From Natronococcus sp. A-GB1 (GTDB lineage Archaea > Halobacteriota > Halobacteria > Halobacteriales > Natrialbaceae), in NCBI RefSeq assembly GCF_029688845.1, contig NZ_JARUKW010000009.1, forward strand, positions 1 through 64,000: a stretch of DNA of 64,000 nt, in the 5' to 3' direction. Shown here one piece after another: positions 8,493 through 15,484 of the stretch. The notes under the pieces are model-generated. The model did not search any database and had not been told where the DNA came from. It saw only the letters and a list, made by a program, of their open reading frames with translations. The translations under genes and the position numbers were made by a program. How positions within the stretch are numbered: the stretch's first letter is position 1; each line of letters starts with the position of its first letter.

Positions 8493-8960
8493 ATGGCGCG
8501 GACTCCGCTCAACCCGTTCCGCGACGAGGACGGCAGCTGGACCAGCCCGTCGGGACGGGAGGGCGAGTTCCTCGTCCTCCTCGTCGGGCTTCCGATATTC
8601 GCCTGGTTCGCGGCCGTCGATCTGGGCGGGCTCGCGCCCGGCGAGAGCTGGCCCGCGCTCGCCGCCGGCGTCTGGGCCGGGGTCGCCTACGCCGTCTTCT
8701 TCCGGGAACGACTGCTCGAGGCCGTCCCCGACGACTTCGGCGGCTGGACCCTCGTCTCGCTCCTCACGGGTGGGTTCGGGCTCTCGATCCTCGAGTTCGT
8801 CCACCTCGGAGAACCGACAGCGCTGTTCGTCCTCGCGGCCGGAACGACAGTGCTCGCCGTCTCCGCGATCAGGCTCGTCTCGCCGCTCCACGAGGGGATG
8901 GAACCGCAACGGCGGGGCGTCGAACCGCCCGCGTCGGCGGACCTCGAGCGATACCAGTAG
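8493..8960 (+). CDS. four-span membrane protein of unknown function
   Basis: 155 residues. Hydrophobic stretches at about 24-42 (FLVLLVGLPIFAWFAAV), 55-70 (AAGVWAGVAYAVFF), 84-100 (WTLVSLLTGGFGLSILEF) and 107-126 (ALFVLAAGTTVLAVSAIRL) predict four helices. The tail after the last helix is charged and ends in Ala-Asp-Leu-Glu-Arg-Tyr-Gln. No enzyme motif. The start is ATG 8493, giving a short cytoplasmic N-terminus. The gene points towards the TnpB element that follows. Confidence 0.7.
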   Translation: MARTPLNPFRDEDGSWTSPSGREGEFLVLLVGLPIFAWFAAVDLGGLAPGESWPALAAGVWAGVAYAVFFRERLLEAVPDDFGGWTLVSLLTGGFGLSILEFVHLGEPTALFVLAAGTTVLAVSAIRLVSPLHEGMEPQRRGVEPPASADLERYQ

Positions 8961-9021
8961 ATCGTCGCACAGTTTCTTTGTTCATCCTATCGTACAAAAC
9001 CCGCGTTAGGTGTGACATCCT

Positions 9022-9059
9022 CCTCGCCGTAAACGGCGAGGCTTCCCACGCATGGGGAA
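9022..9059 (-). repeat. right-end hairpins of the tnpB element, likely omega-RNA 3' part
   Basis: Two stem-loops follow the tnpB stop at once: CCTCGCCG/CGGCGAGG around TAAA (9022-9041) and TTCCC/GGGAA around ACGCATG (9043-9059). In TnpB elements the guide omega-RNA comes from the 3' end of tnpB plus the right end. On the minus strand these stems sit where the scaffold of that RNA would end, with the guide beyond 9022. Inference from position and structure only. Confidence 0.5.
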
Positions 9060-9065
9060 TACCAG

Positions 9066-10322
9066 TTAGTCGTCGCTGGCAGAGGGTTTCGACTCTTGGA
9101 ACGCCGTGAGCGTCATCTGCGCTGGTACACTCGTCTCACGGTGAGTCGTGGCGGTGTCACAACCGCTCCCATCCCGTGACGAGTCATCGCGTTCCGCCTT
9201 GTCAAGCGGGACGCTCTCTCCCCACGGGTCAATCCGTCGTGCGATATTCGCCGAAGCGTTGATGTCTGCCTGAAACGTCGAAACGTGGCACTCGTCGTGA
9301 GGACACCGGAACTCGGCTTGGGAGTCCCGCCGACCGATGCGGTGGCACGAGTGGCACGTCTGCGAGGTGTACGCCGGATTCACGTACTCGACAGGGATGC
9401 CTGCTTCCGTCGCCTTGTCCTCGATACGTCCTTGGAGTCGGGCGAACGCCCACGAGTGAAGCCGACGGTTCATGTACTTCCCGTAGTCGAGACGCTTACG
9501 GATGTACGTCAAGTCTTCCATCACCAACATCGGATTCTCGTACTGCTTGGCGTACTCGACAGCCTGTCGAGACGCTTTCTCCACGATGTCGGTGAGGGCA
9601 TTCTGGTAGTGCGAAAAGCGGTCTTCAATCCGCCACTCGGATGCGTCACGCTCTTGGAGTCGCTTCAGGGCCGTGTGCATCTCCTTGCGAAGATGCTTCG
9701 CTCTGCTTCCACTACACACGAACGGGTCAGTCAGAGAACCGTCCTTGAGGGCACAGCCCGTGATGAGGGCGGTTTCTCCGATGTCTAAGCCGATGTGCGT
9801 AGCGTCACCGTCCGTTGCTGGTTCTTCGACCGGGTACTCGACGGTGACGTGAAGTATCCAGTTCTTCTGATGCTTCTGAAGGCGTATCTCTCCGGCCTTC
9901 GCGTCCTCAGATACGAGGTCGTGCCAGAGGTCTTCCTGTTCGGGGTTGATTCGGAGCGGTATCCAGAAGTTCGTCCCCCGACCGGGACGCGGAACCCACC
10001 ACGTAAACTCGTAGTCGCGTTCTTCGGAGTGGTCGAACTTGGCAGCCTGATTCGTGAGTCGTATCGGGTGTTCGTCGTCCAACTCCTTGGCGTTGTACGT
10101 CTTGCGGAGTTTCGGGACGTAGTTGCAGAGTGCTGCCTTCGCTTGATACGGTAGGTCGTAAGGCGTCACGATGTCGCTCACCGCCGACATGGTACTCGTC
10201 CCGGCGTCGAACGCCTCTTGCAGACCGTCACGGTAGGTTTCGAGTAGGTCGTTGAGTTTCGACTGCTTGTGGGCTGTCGGTGGGGCGAACGTCGCTTGAA
10301 GCGTCTTAGTTATCGTTGTCAC
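9066..10322 (-). CDS. tnpB: TnpB RNA-guided endonuclease (IS605 OrfB), apparently intact
   Basis: 418 residues. The RuvC-like triad is present: Asp in THIGLDIGETAL, Glu in MLVMEDLTYIR, and Asp in FQADINASANIA. The zinc ribbon CHSC...CPHDEC lies between the last two, preceded by NPAYTSQT. TnpB is a programmable nuclease guided by omega-RNA that maintains the element at its site. It starts with GTG at 10322, inside the preceding small gene. Codon use is less G/C-rich in third position than the neighbours, as expected for a mobile gene. Confidence 0.92.
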   Translation of the reverse strand: MTTITKTLQATFAPPTAHKQSKLNDLLETYRDGLQEAFDAGTSTMSAVSDIVTPYDLPYQAKAALCNYVPKLRKTYNAKELDDEHPIRLTNQAAKFDHSEERDYEFTWWVPRPGRGTNFWIPLRINPEQEDLWHDLVSEDAKAGEIRLQKHQKNWILHVTVEYPVEEPATDGDATHIGLDIGETALITGCALKDGSLTDPFVCSGSRAKHLRKEMHTALKRLQERDASEWRIEDRFSHYQNALTDIVEKASRQAVEYAKQYENPMLVMEDLTYIRKRLDYGKYMNRRLHSWAFARLQGRIEDKATEAGIPVEYVNPAYTSQTCHSCHRIGRRDSQAEFRCPHDECHVSTFQADINASANIARRIDPWGESVPLDKAERDDSSRDGSGCDTATTHRETSVPAQMTLTAFQESKPSASDD

Positions 10323-10431
10323 TGGCGTCTAATCCTTTCTCGATTAGTTCAGCGTAGGCGCGAGGGTGTCGAATGCCATTGTCGCGGGCGTACTCTTTCA
10401 CCCGTTCGTGGAGGTCACTCCCTCGCTCCAT
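10306..10431 (-). CDS. 41-aa ribbon-helix-helix-like protein overlapping tnpB
   Basis: I translated ATG 10431 to TAA 10306 by hand: MERGSDLHERVKEYARDNG, then IRHPRAYAELIEKGLDASDNDN. Two amphipathic helices joined by a Gly turn, with the ending ELIEKGL, resemble ribbon-helix-helix or CopG-like DNA-binding proteins. It overlaps the GTG start of tnpB by 17 nt, so translation is coupled. Its codons (CGA, ATT, GGA, TTA) share the atypical usage of tnpB. A role as repressor of tnpB or the element is inference. Confidence 0.7.
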   Translation of the reverse strand: MERGSDLHERVKEYARDNGIRHPRAYAELIEKGLDASDNDN

Positions 10432-10550
10432 ATCGATTTCAGTTCGCACAACTCTTTGTACGTTATTTTGGTACTAATAACTTCCGTTCGGTATTCAGAC
10501 TGCTGTAGACTGTGGATTGCGTAGTGGAGTGACGCGATTCACGCCCGTCC

Positions 10551-10788
10551 CCAGAACGCTCCGCGTTCTGGTGTGCAAACGAGACGCAAAGCGTCTCGTC
10601 AACGCCGTGAACGGCGGGATTCTCTCGCTGTTTAAAGATAGGCGGACCATGTCTCAGTTCGGTCCGACCGCTCTTCCTGCGGTGGCGTGCGCTGTCGACC
10701 GACCGAGCGAAAGTGAGGGCGGTCAATGATGCCGCGCGAGGTCTTCGTGAACAGCGTGAACGAAGGCTTGTCAGAGCGTGCTCTGACA
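10551..10788. repeat. array of five perfect hairpins in non-coding DNA
   Basis: Inverted repeats follow one another: CCAGAACGC/GCGTTCTGG (10551-10571, loop TCC), ACGAGACGC/GCGTCTCGT (10579-10599, loop AAA), CGCCGT/ACGGCG (10603-10616), CTTCGT/ACGAAG (10743-10765) and TGTCAGAGC/GCTCTGACA (10769-10788, spacer GT). No frame through here looks coding. The first three probably belong to the left end of the tnpB element; the last two lie outside it. The whole stretch 10432-11030 (599 bp) is otherwise without genes. Confidence 0.65.
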
Positions 10789-10894
10789 GTGGACGAACGA
10801 GCGCAGCGAGTGAGTCGGCTGGGGAGGGCGTGGCGATCCCCTGTGTTCGTGCGAGCAAGACTGCTACTCGTCGGTAGTACCGCGAAAGCCCCTG

Positions 10895-10920
10895 GCCCCT
10901 TTCAATCCCACCCAGGGTGG
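10895..10920. repeat. orphan palindrome-plus-ATTGAAAG motif
   Basis: On the minus strand CCACCC-T-GGGTGG, a perfect 13-nt palindrome, runs directly into GATTGAAAGGGGC. The GGGATTGAAA part resembles the 3' end of haloarchaeal CRISPR repeats, but only one copy is present and no spacers. Function unknown. Confidence 0.4.
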
Positions 10921-11030
10921 ATAGTTGGGGCTGCAGACACGACGCCGGCCGTTCCATTCGCATCTATACGTAACAGTTCGAGGTATTCCGATTCGCCCGA
11001 ACAGGGCACGTACTCCCACCTACTGAGGCC

Positions 11031-12257
11031 TTACCACGCCTCCTCGAGCACGCCCTCGATCTCCTCGACGGTCGGATCGAGTCCCGGCGGGGCATTGGCC
11101 ATGAAGCCGTCGGCGAGGATCGCCTCGGCGACGTCGCCGAACTCGTCGTTCTCGACGGGGTCGAGGTCCCGCAGCCGGAACGGCAGTCCGAGCTCGTTGC
11201 GCAGTTCGGCGACCCGGTCGACGACCGCGGCGCCGTGGTCGGCGGCCTCGCCGACGCCGAGGGTGTCCGCGAGCAGCCCCGCTCGCGCGTCGACGCCCTC
11301 CCGGTCGAAGAGGTAGCGCAGGACATGGGGGACGACGACGGCGTGGGCGACCCCCTGCTGGAGGTCGTAGGCGTCCCGCAGCCCGTGGCCGAAGGCGTGG
11401 ACGACCGACAGCGTCGTCCCGTCGGGACGGGAGATGCCGTACTGAACGAGGATCAGGCCCTCGAGCAGCGTCTCGAACGTTTCGACGTCGCGATCGCCCC
11501 GTCCGAACGCCTCGAGTCCGTCCCCGAACTTCTCGAGGCCGTGTCTGGCTGCGGCGTCGGTGATCGGGGTCGCGTTGGCCGCGTAGATCGTCTCGAGGCC
11601 CTTGTCGAACCCGTTCATCGCCGATCCCGCGAGAATCGAGGCGGGCGTCGTCGCGACCAGTTCGGGGTCGTAGAACGCCGCGGTCGGCATCAGCTTGGGA
11701 TCCGAGATCCCGCCGCCGAGTTCCTCGTCGACCAGCCCCGAGTGGGGCGCGGCGGTGATCCCGGCGCCCGTCGAGAGGTCGGCGCCGGCCAGCGTCGTCG
11801 GGACGGCGACGATCGGGACCAGTCCCTCGTCGGGGACGGCGATCGTGCCCGTCTGAGCGAACTCCTCGGCGATCCGATCGCGCGAGCGGTCGCTCGCCGC
11901 GAGGGCGCTGATCGCCTTCGCGACGTCGAGGCTGCTCCCGCCGCCGAGGCTGACGAGGGCGTCCGCTTCCTCGGTCTCGATCCGATCGAGTCCGTCGAAC
12001 GCCGTCCCGAGGCGCTTGTCGGGCGTCGTCTCGTCGAAGACGCCCGCCAGCCGGTCGCCGAGCCCCTCGCGAACGGGGTCAATCACTTCGGGCGTGTCCC
12101 CGACCGTGGAGCCACAGACCACCAGCGCTCCCTCGAGGTCCAGCGCCTCGAGTTCGGCCTCGAGATCGTCGACACAGCCCGCGCCGAACCTGATCGTCGC
12201 CGGGCGGTACTCGAACCGGAAGGCCGGATCGCGCGTCGTCTCGTCGGTTGTGGCCAT
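11031..12257 (-). CDS. iron-containing alcohol dehydrogenase family protein with altered metal site
   Basis: 408 residues. The nucleotide-binding GGGSSLDVAKA (105-115), VAVPTTLAGAD and the helical C-terminal half identify the group III (Fe) ADH family. At the metal site the family Asp-Ala-Leu-x-His-x-Ile-Glu reads N215-GFDK219-GLE, so Asp is Asn and His is Lys, and the Pro-His-Gly motif is QQG at about 300-302, leaving only the HAFGH histidines. The protein may therefore not bind iron in the usual way. Substrate unknown; the next gene is a VOC protein in the same direction 60 bp upstream. Confidence 0.85.
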   Translation of the reverse strand: MATTDETTRDPAFRFEYRPATIRFGAGCVDDLEAELEALDLEGALVVCGSTVGDTPEVIDPVREGLGDRLAGVFDETTPDKRLGTAFDGLDRIETEEADALVSLGGGSSLDVAKAISALAASDRSRDRIAEEFAQTGTIAVPDEGLVPIVAVPTTLAGADLSTGAGITAAPHSGLVDEELGGGISDPKLMPTAAFYDPELVATTPASILAGSAMNGFDKGLETIYAANATPITDAAARHGLEKFGDGLEAFGRGDRDVETFETLLEGLILVQYGISRPDGTTLSVVHAFGHGLRDAYDLQQGVAHAVVVPHVLRYLFDREGVDARAGLLADTLGVGEAADHGAAVVDRVAELRNELGLPFRLRDLDPVENDEFGDVAEAILADGFMANAPPGLDPTVEEIEGVLEEAW

Positions 12258-12317
12258 GACTTCCCGTAGGAGGAGCTCGCAGTAAAAAGGACCAGCGGCG
12301 TCAGCCGGGGGACAGGG

Positions 12318-13319
12318 TCAGTCGCTCGCGTCGACGGACGGCCCGTCGAACGGTGGCAGTTGCGCCTCGATCCGTTCGCGTTCGTCCTCGAGACGCTCGG
12401 GGAGGACGAGTTCGGAACCCAGCTCCGCGGGATCCTCGTCGACGGCGAACCCGGGCCCCGTCGTCGCCATCTCGAAGAGAACCCCGCCCGGCTCGCGGAC
12501 GTAAATCGAGTGGAAGTACTTTCGGTCGATCACTTCGGTCGGCGATAGCCCGTGGTCGGCGAACGCCTCGCGCCACGCCTCCTGTTCCTCGACGTCCTCG
12601 ACCGTGAACGCGACGTGGTGGACCGTCCCGACGCCCATTCGACCGCGGCCGACGTCGGTCTCGACAAGGTCTACGATCGAGCCCGGACCGCTCGCTGCAC
12701 TCCGATAGCGCCGTCGGCCGTCGGTTTCGTCCTCGAGTTCGTACCCCAGGACGTCGGTCAATACGGCCGCGGTCGAGTCGACGGAGTCGACCGCGAGCGT
12801 CACGGCGTGAAAGCCGCGCAACTGATGTTCCGCGGGTACTGAGCCCTCGGTCCAGGTCGCCGCCTTCGGTTCGTCGCTCGCGGTGTCACCGCTCGCGTTA
12901 TCCGAGGCCCGTTGCGCCTCGCTCGCGGCCACCAGCTCGAGTCCGATCCCGTCCGGGTCCTCGAACTGGAGAACCGTCTCGCCGAATCGATCCTCGACGT
13001 CGACCGCAACGTTCCGCGACTCGAGGCGGTCGCGCCAGTAGTCGACCGACCCCTGCGGAATCCGATAGGCGGTCGCCTGCGTCTGCCCCGCGCCGAACTG
13101 CCCGGGTCGGCCCTCGTCGGTCCACGGGAAGAACGTGATGTTCGTCCCGGGCGTCCCCTCCCCGTCGCCGAAGTAGAGGTGGTAGGTGCCGGGATCGTCG
13201 TGGTTGACGGTCTGCTTGACGAGGCGCAGTCCCAGCGTGTCGACGTAGAAGTCGGCGTTTCGCTGCGGGTCGCCCGCGATCGCGGTCACGTGGTGGAGGC
13301 CGGGCGTTTCGGGTGCCAT
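12318..13319 (-). CDS. VOC-family ring-cleaving-dioxygenase-like protein (MhqO/MhqA type)
   Basis: 333 residues with two glyoxalase/VOC modules. Module 1 (about 5-150) starts GLHHVTAIAGDPQRNADFYVDTLGL and has the TNITFFPW segment; module 2 (about 165-300) starts LRGFHAVTLAVDS and contains GTVHHVAFTVEDV and GGVLFEMATTGPGF. His-His and Glu positions fit a mononuclear metal site. Relatives are annotated as hydroquinone-specific or ring-cleaving dioxygenases, although many have no proven substrate. Lies between the ADH-like and OsmC genes, all on the minus strand, a possible detoxification group. Confidence 0.85.
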   Translation of the reverse strand: MAPETPGLHHVTAIAGDPQRNADFYVDTLGLRLVKQTVNHDDPGTYHLYFGDGEGTPGTNITFFPWTDEGRPGQFGAGQTQATAYRIPQGSVDYWRDRLESRNVAVDVEDRFGETVLQFEDPDGIGLELVAASEAQRASDNASGDTASDEPKAATWTEGSVPAEHQLRGFHAVTLAVDSVDSTAAVLTDVLGYELEDETDGRRRYRSAASGPGSIVDLVETDVGRGRMGVGTVHHVAFTVEDVEEQEAWREAFADHGLSPTEVIDRKYFHSIYVREPGGVLFEMATTGPGFAVDEDPAELGSELVLPERLEDERERIEAQLPPFDGPSVDASD

Positions 13320-13434
13320 ACCGGGAGGAGGCGCTCGAGCCTTGAGACGTTTCGCTCACACCGGTGTTACGGGGTGACGCCAACGTTATCGGGAGTAGAG
13401 CGTCGAAAACGGTCCGTCTCGGACGGACCGCGTC

Positions 13435-13998
13435 TCACTCGATTTCGAGCCGAGTCACGAGCGGAATCTCGTTCGTGACGATATCCATCAGCGGCGAGGT
13501 CGCCTCGACGCGCTCGCGCAGCTCCTCGAGATGCTCCTCCGACGCGTCGGCCTCGATGTGGGTCGTACAGGTGATCGACTCGTAGCCGGGTCGGACGTCC
13601 TCGTCGAGGCCGAGGAACCCCCGCAGGTCCACGTCACCGTTCATCTCGAACCGGAGGTCATCGAGTTCGATCCCCATGGCTGCGGCGTTTGCCGCGTAGC
13701 CGACGGTCAGACACGACCCGAGCGCGCCGAGCAGCAACTCGACGGCGTTGGGGCCCGTCCGCTCGCCCAGGATCTCCTCCGGCTCGTCGCCCTGAAGGGT
13801 AAACTCCCGTGTATGGACGGTTTCTCCCGCCTGATCGAACTCGTCGATGATCGTCGTCGCCTTCAGCGCGTCCTCCCACTTGGTTTCGGCTCGGAAGGTG
13901 AACGCCCCGACGGCAGCATCGTCGTCGATCGCCTCCATCGCTCCCTCGAGGGCGGAAACGTCGACACCGTTGACCGTGGTTTCTTCTCTGGTCGCCAT
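13435..13998 (-). CDS. OsmC-family hydroperoxide-reductase-like protein
   Basis: 187 residues. Typical OsmC order: a beta-rich N-terminus, GPNAVELLLGALGSCLTVGYAANAAA carrying the peroxidatic Cys, then SITCTTHIEADAS carrying the second Cys, and a C-terminal PLMDIV segment. Two conserved cysteines imply thiol-dependent peroxidase activity on organic hydroperoxides, in the cytoplasm. ATG 13998 is preferred; 13 upstream residues would be unlike the family. A palindrome in its upstream region (14044-14060) may control it. A second OsmC domain is fused to E2 at 25.2 kb. Confidence 0.9.
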   Translation of the reverse strand: MATREETTVNGVDVSALEGAMEAIDDDAAVGAFTFRAETKWEDALKATTIIDEFDQAGETVHTREFTLQGDEPEEILGERTGPNAVELLLGALGSCLTVGYAANAAAMGIELDDLRFEMNGDVDLRGFLGLDEDVRPGYESITCTTHIEADASEEHLEELRERVEATSPLMDIVTNEIPLVTRLEIE

Positions 13999-14043
13999 TG
14001 TTGACTCACCGACCTTCCCTCCGACGGCCGCGATCATAACCTA

Positions 14044-14060
14044 GCTAGATACCCTCTAGC
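14044..14060. promoter_or_regulatory. inverted repeat between divergent osmC and Cys-rich gene
   Basis: GCTAGA-TACCC-TCTAGC is a perfect 6-bp inverted repeat with a 5-nt spacer, about midway in the 101-bp gap between the OsmC start (13998) and the start at 14100. A-T content is higher here than in the flanks. It could be an operator shared by both genes. Confidence 0.45.
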
Positions 14061-14099
14061 TTTCTATCGGGTCCGCTCTAACTCGCTCGAGTTTCGCCG

Positions 14100-14369
14100 A
14101 TGAGAATAGTTACCATCGGACGGAACGTACCGGCGAACGTGACCTGCCCGCACCTCGAGTACCGCGACCGAGCCGACGACCGGCGCTTCGACGAGCCGCG
14201 AGCGTACTGTGCCGTCGCCGACCGGTTCGTCCAGCCGATGCGTGCCGATATCTGCAACGACCGTTACGCGCTCGCACACGACCGTCACTGCGAGATCTAC
14301 CTCGAGCACACCAGCGGGGACACAGACGGTGGAGGCGGGATCGGCGATCCGGAGGCGACGAACGAATGA
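14100..14369 (+). CDS. small Cys/His-rich protein coupled to BKACE
   Basis: 89 residues with MRIVTIGRNVPANVTCPHLEYR at the start and further Cys in AYCAVADRF, DICNDR and RHCEIY: four Cys near 16, 37, 52 and 64 plus several His, consistent with a metal-binding fold. The tail is a Gly/Asp linker. It overlaps the next gene as ATGA, so the two are cotranslated. I do not recognise the family; a metal-site or accessory role for the BKACE enzyme is a guess from coupling. Confidence 0.7.
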   Translation: MRIVTIGRNVPANVTCPHLEYRDRADDRRFDEPRAYCAVADRFVQPMRADICNDRYALAHDRHCEIYLEHTSGDTDGGGGIGDPEATNE

Positions 14370-15208
14370 GCTACGACGACTACCTCGCCGGCGACCCCCT
14401 GATCGTCACCGCGGCGCTGACCGGGGGTGTCCACGGGAAGGAGGCGAACCCGAACCTCCCGGAGACGCCCGAGGAGATCGGTCGGGCCGCCGCGGCGGCC
14501 GAGGAAGCTGGCGCGTCGGTCGTCCACCTCCACGCCCGCCGACCGAACGGCGAGCGCAGCTTCGAGACCGAGCGCTTTCAGGCGATCGACGACGCAGTTC
14601 GACGACACGCCGACGACGTCATCATCCAGCACTCGACGGGCGGAACGGGCGCCCCCGAGGACCGGCGCCACCTCCCGCTGCGGACCGATCCCCCGCCGGA
14701 GATGGCCTCGCTCGACATGGGTCCGTTGAACCGGTACGACCACCTCACCAGCGAGAACACTCGGGGACTGGTGGATGCCCTCCACGAGGAGATGATCGAC
14801 CGCGGGATCAAGCCCGAACTCGAGGTGTTCAACGACGGCCACGCCAACGAGGTGCTGGGACTGCTCGAGCGCCGCGAGCTCGCCGCCCCCGTCTACGCGA
14901 CGCTGATCTTCGGCCCGGGAACACTCACCCCGCCGACGCCGCGGAACTTCCTGACCGCCGTCTCTAACCTGCCCGACGACGCGCTGTTCAACACGCTCGG
15001 CTTCGGGCGCCACCAGCTGCCATTCGCGACGATGGGGATCCTCTTCGGCGGCCACGTCCGGGTCGGCCTCGAGGACAACGTCTACTACCGACGGGGCGAA
15101 CTCGCCGAGAGCAACGCCCAGCTTGTCGACCGAGTCGTCCGTCTCGCCGAGGACCTCGGTCGCCCCGTCGCGACCCCTGCGGAGGCGCGGTCGATCCTCG
15201 GGCTCTAA
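14366..15208 (+). CDS. beta-keto acid cleavage enzyme (BKACE, DUF849/Kce family)
   Basis: 280 residues, the family length. VTAALTGGVHGKEANPNLP at the N-terminus, SVVHLHARRPNG with the zinc-binding HLHAR at 54-58, and GGHVRVGLEDNVYY near the C-terminus are the BKACE signatures. The family condenses a beta-keto acid with acetyl-CoA to give acetoacetate and a new CoA ester; the founding member acts on 3-keto-5-aminohexanoate in lysine fermentation. The substrate here cannot be deduced. ATGA overlap with the Cys-rich gene upstream. Confidence 0.92.
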   Translation: MSYDDYLAGDPLIVTAALTGGVHGKEANPNLPETPEEIGRAAAAAEEAGASVVHLHARRPNGERSFETERFQAIDDAVRRHADDVIIQHSTGGTGAPEDRRHLPLRTDPPPEMASLDMGPLNRYDHLTSENTRGLVDALHEEMIDRGIKPELEVFNDGHANEVLGLLERRELAAPVYATLIFGPGTLTPPTPRNFLTAVSNLPDDALFNTLGFGRHQLPFATMGILFGGHVRVGLEDNVYYRRGELAESNAQLVDRVVRLAEDLGRPVATPAEARSILGL

Positions 15209-15231
15209 TCCAGGGCCAGTCGTCGAAATCC

Positions 15232-15237
15232 TTATAT
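15232..15237 (+). promoter_or_regulatory. TATA box of the 71-aa winged-helix gene
   Basis: TTATAT lies 31-36 nt before ATG 15268, fitting a leaderless transcript. Confidence 0.55.
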
Positions 15238-15267
15238 CCCTCATTGGCATGTAAGGCATTAACACAC

Positions 15268-15483
15268 ATGCAAGGATGCTCGGATCAAGCGCTGTTAGCC
15301 ACGCTTGCCGAGCGGGGGCCGGCCGAGATGGTGACGTTGGCCGACGAGTTCGAGATCCACCCCGTGACGATCACCGAACGCTGTTACGAGCTTCAGTCGG
15401 ACGGCCACGTCCGCCAGATCTCGGGCGGCGTCTATGTGATCACCGACGACGGCAGGGCCTACCTCGAGACGCTCTCGGAGTGA
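15268..15483 (+). CDS. small winged-helix repressor (PhiH1-repressor-like)
   Basis: 71 residues, entirely a winged helix: LLATLAERGPAEMVTLADEFEIHPVTITERCYELQSDGHVRQISGGVYVITDDGRAYLETL. The helix-turn-helix is followed by a two-stranded wing and the Asp-Gly-Arg-Ala-Tyr-Leu ending common in haloarchaeal MarR-like or phage PhiH1 repressor-like proteins. ATG 15268 fits the TATA box better than an in-frame TTG at 15244. Target genes unknown. It converges with the EamA gene, with one base between the stops. Confidence 0.8.
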   Translation: MQGCSDQALLATLAERGPAEMVTLADEFEIHPVTITERCYELQSDGHVRQISGGVYVITDDGRAYLETLSE

Positions 15484-15484
15484 G

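Larger units (their letters stand above)
9022..10616 (-). mobile_element. IS605/IS1341-type element with tnpB and no tnpA
   Basis: The element holds tnpB (9066-10322) and a tiny overlapping gene upstream. I set its limits by two near-identical hairpins in the same orientation: CGCCGT-A-AACGGCG inside 9022-9041 just past the tnpB stop, and CGCCGT-G-AACGGCG at 10603-10616. Subterminal hairpins at both ends are typical of the IS200/IS605 group. No Y1 transposase (tnpA) is present, so it is non-autonomous. True ends could extend some tens of bases beyond the hairpins. Confidence 0.6.

Noticed and set aside
10895-10920. Possible CRISPR repeat
   Set aside because: Only one copy, no second repeat at 60-70 nt spacing on either side and no cas genes in the window; kept as an orphan motif, not as an array.
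10517-10950. Two plus-strand open frames in the hairpin block
   Set aside because: Their codon use does not follow the G/C-ending pattern, they run through perfect hairpins, and their translations show no recognisable domain.
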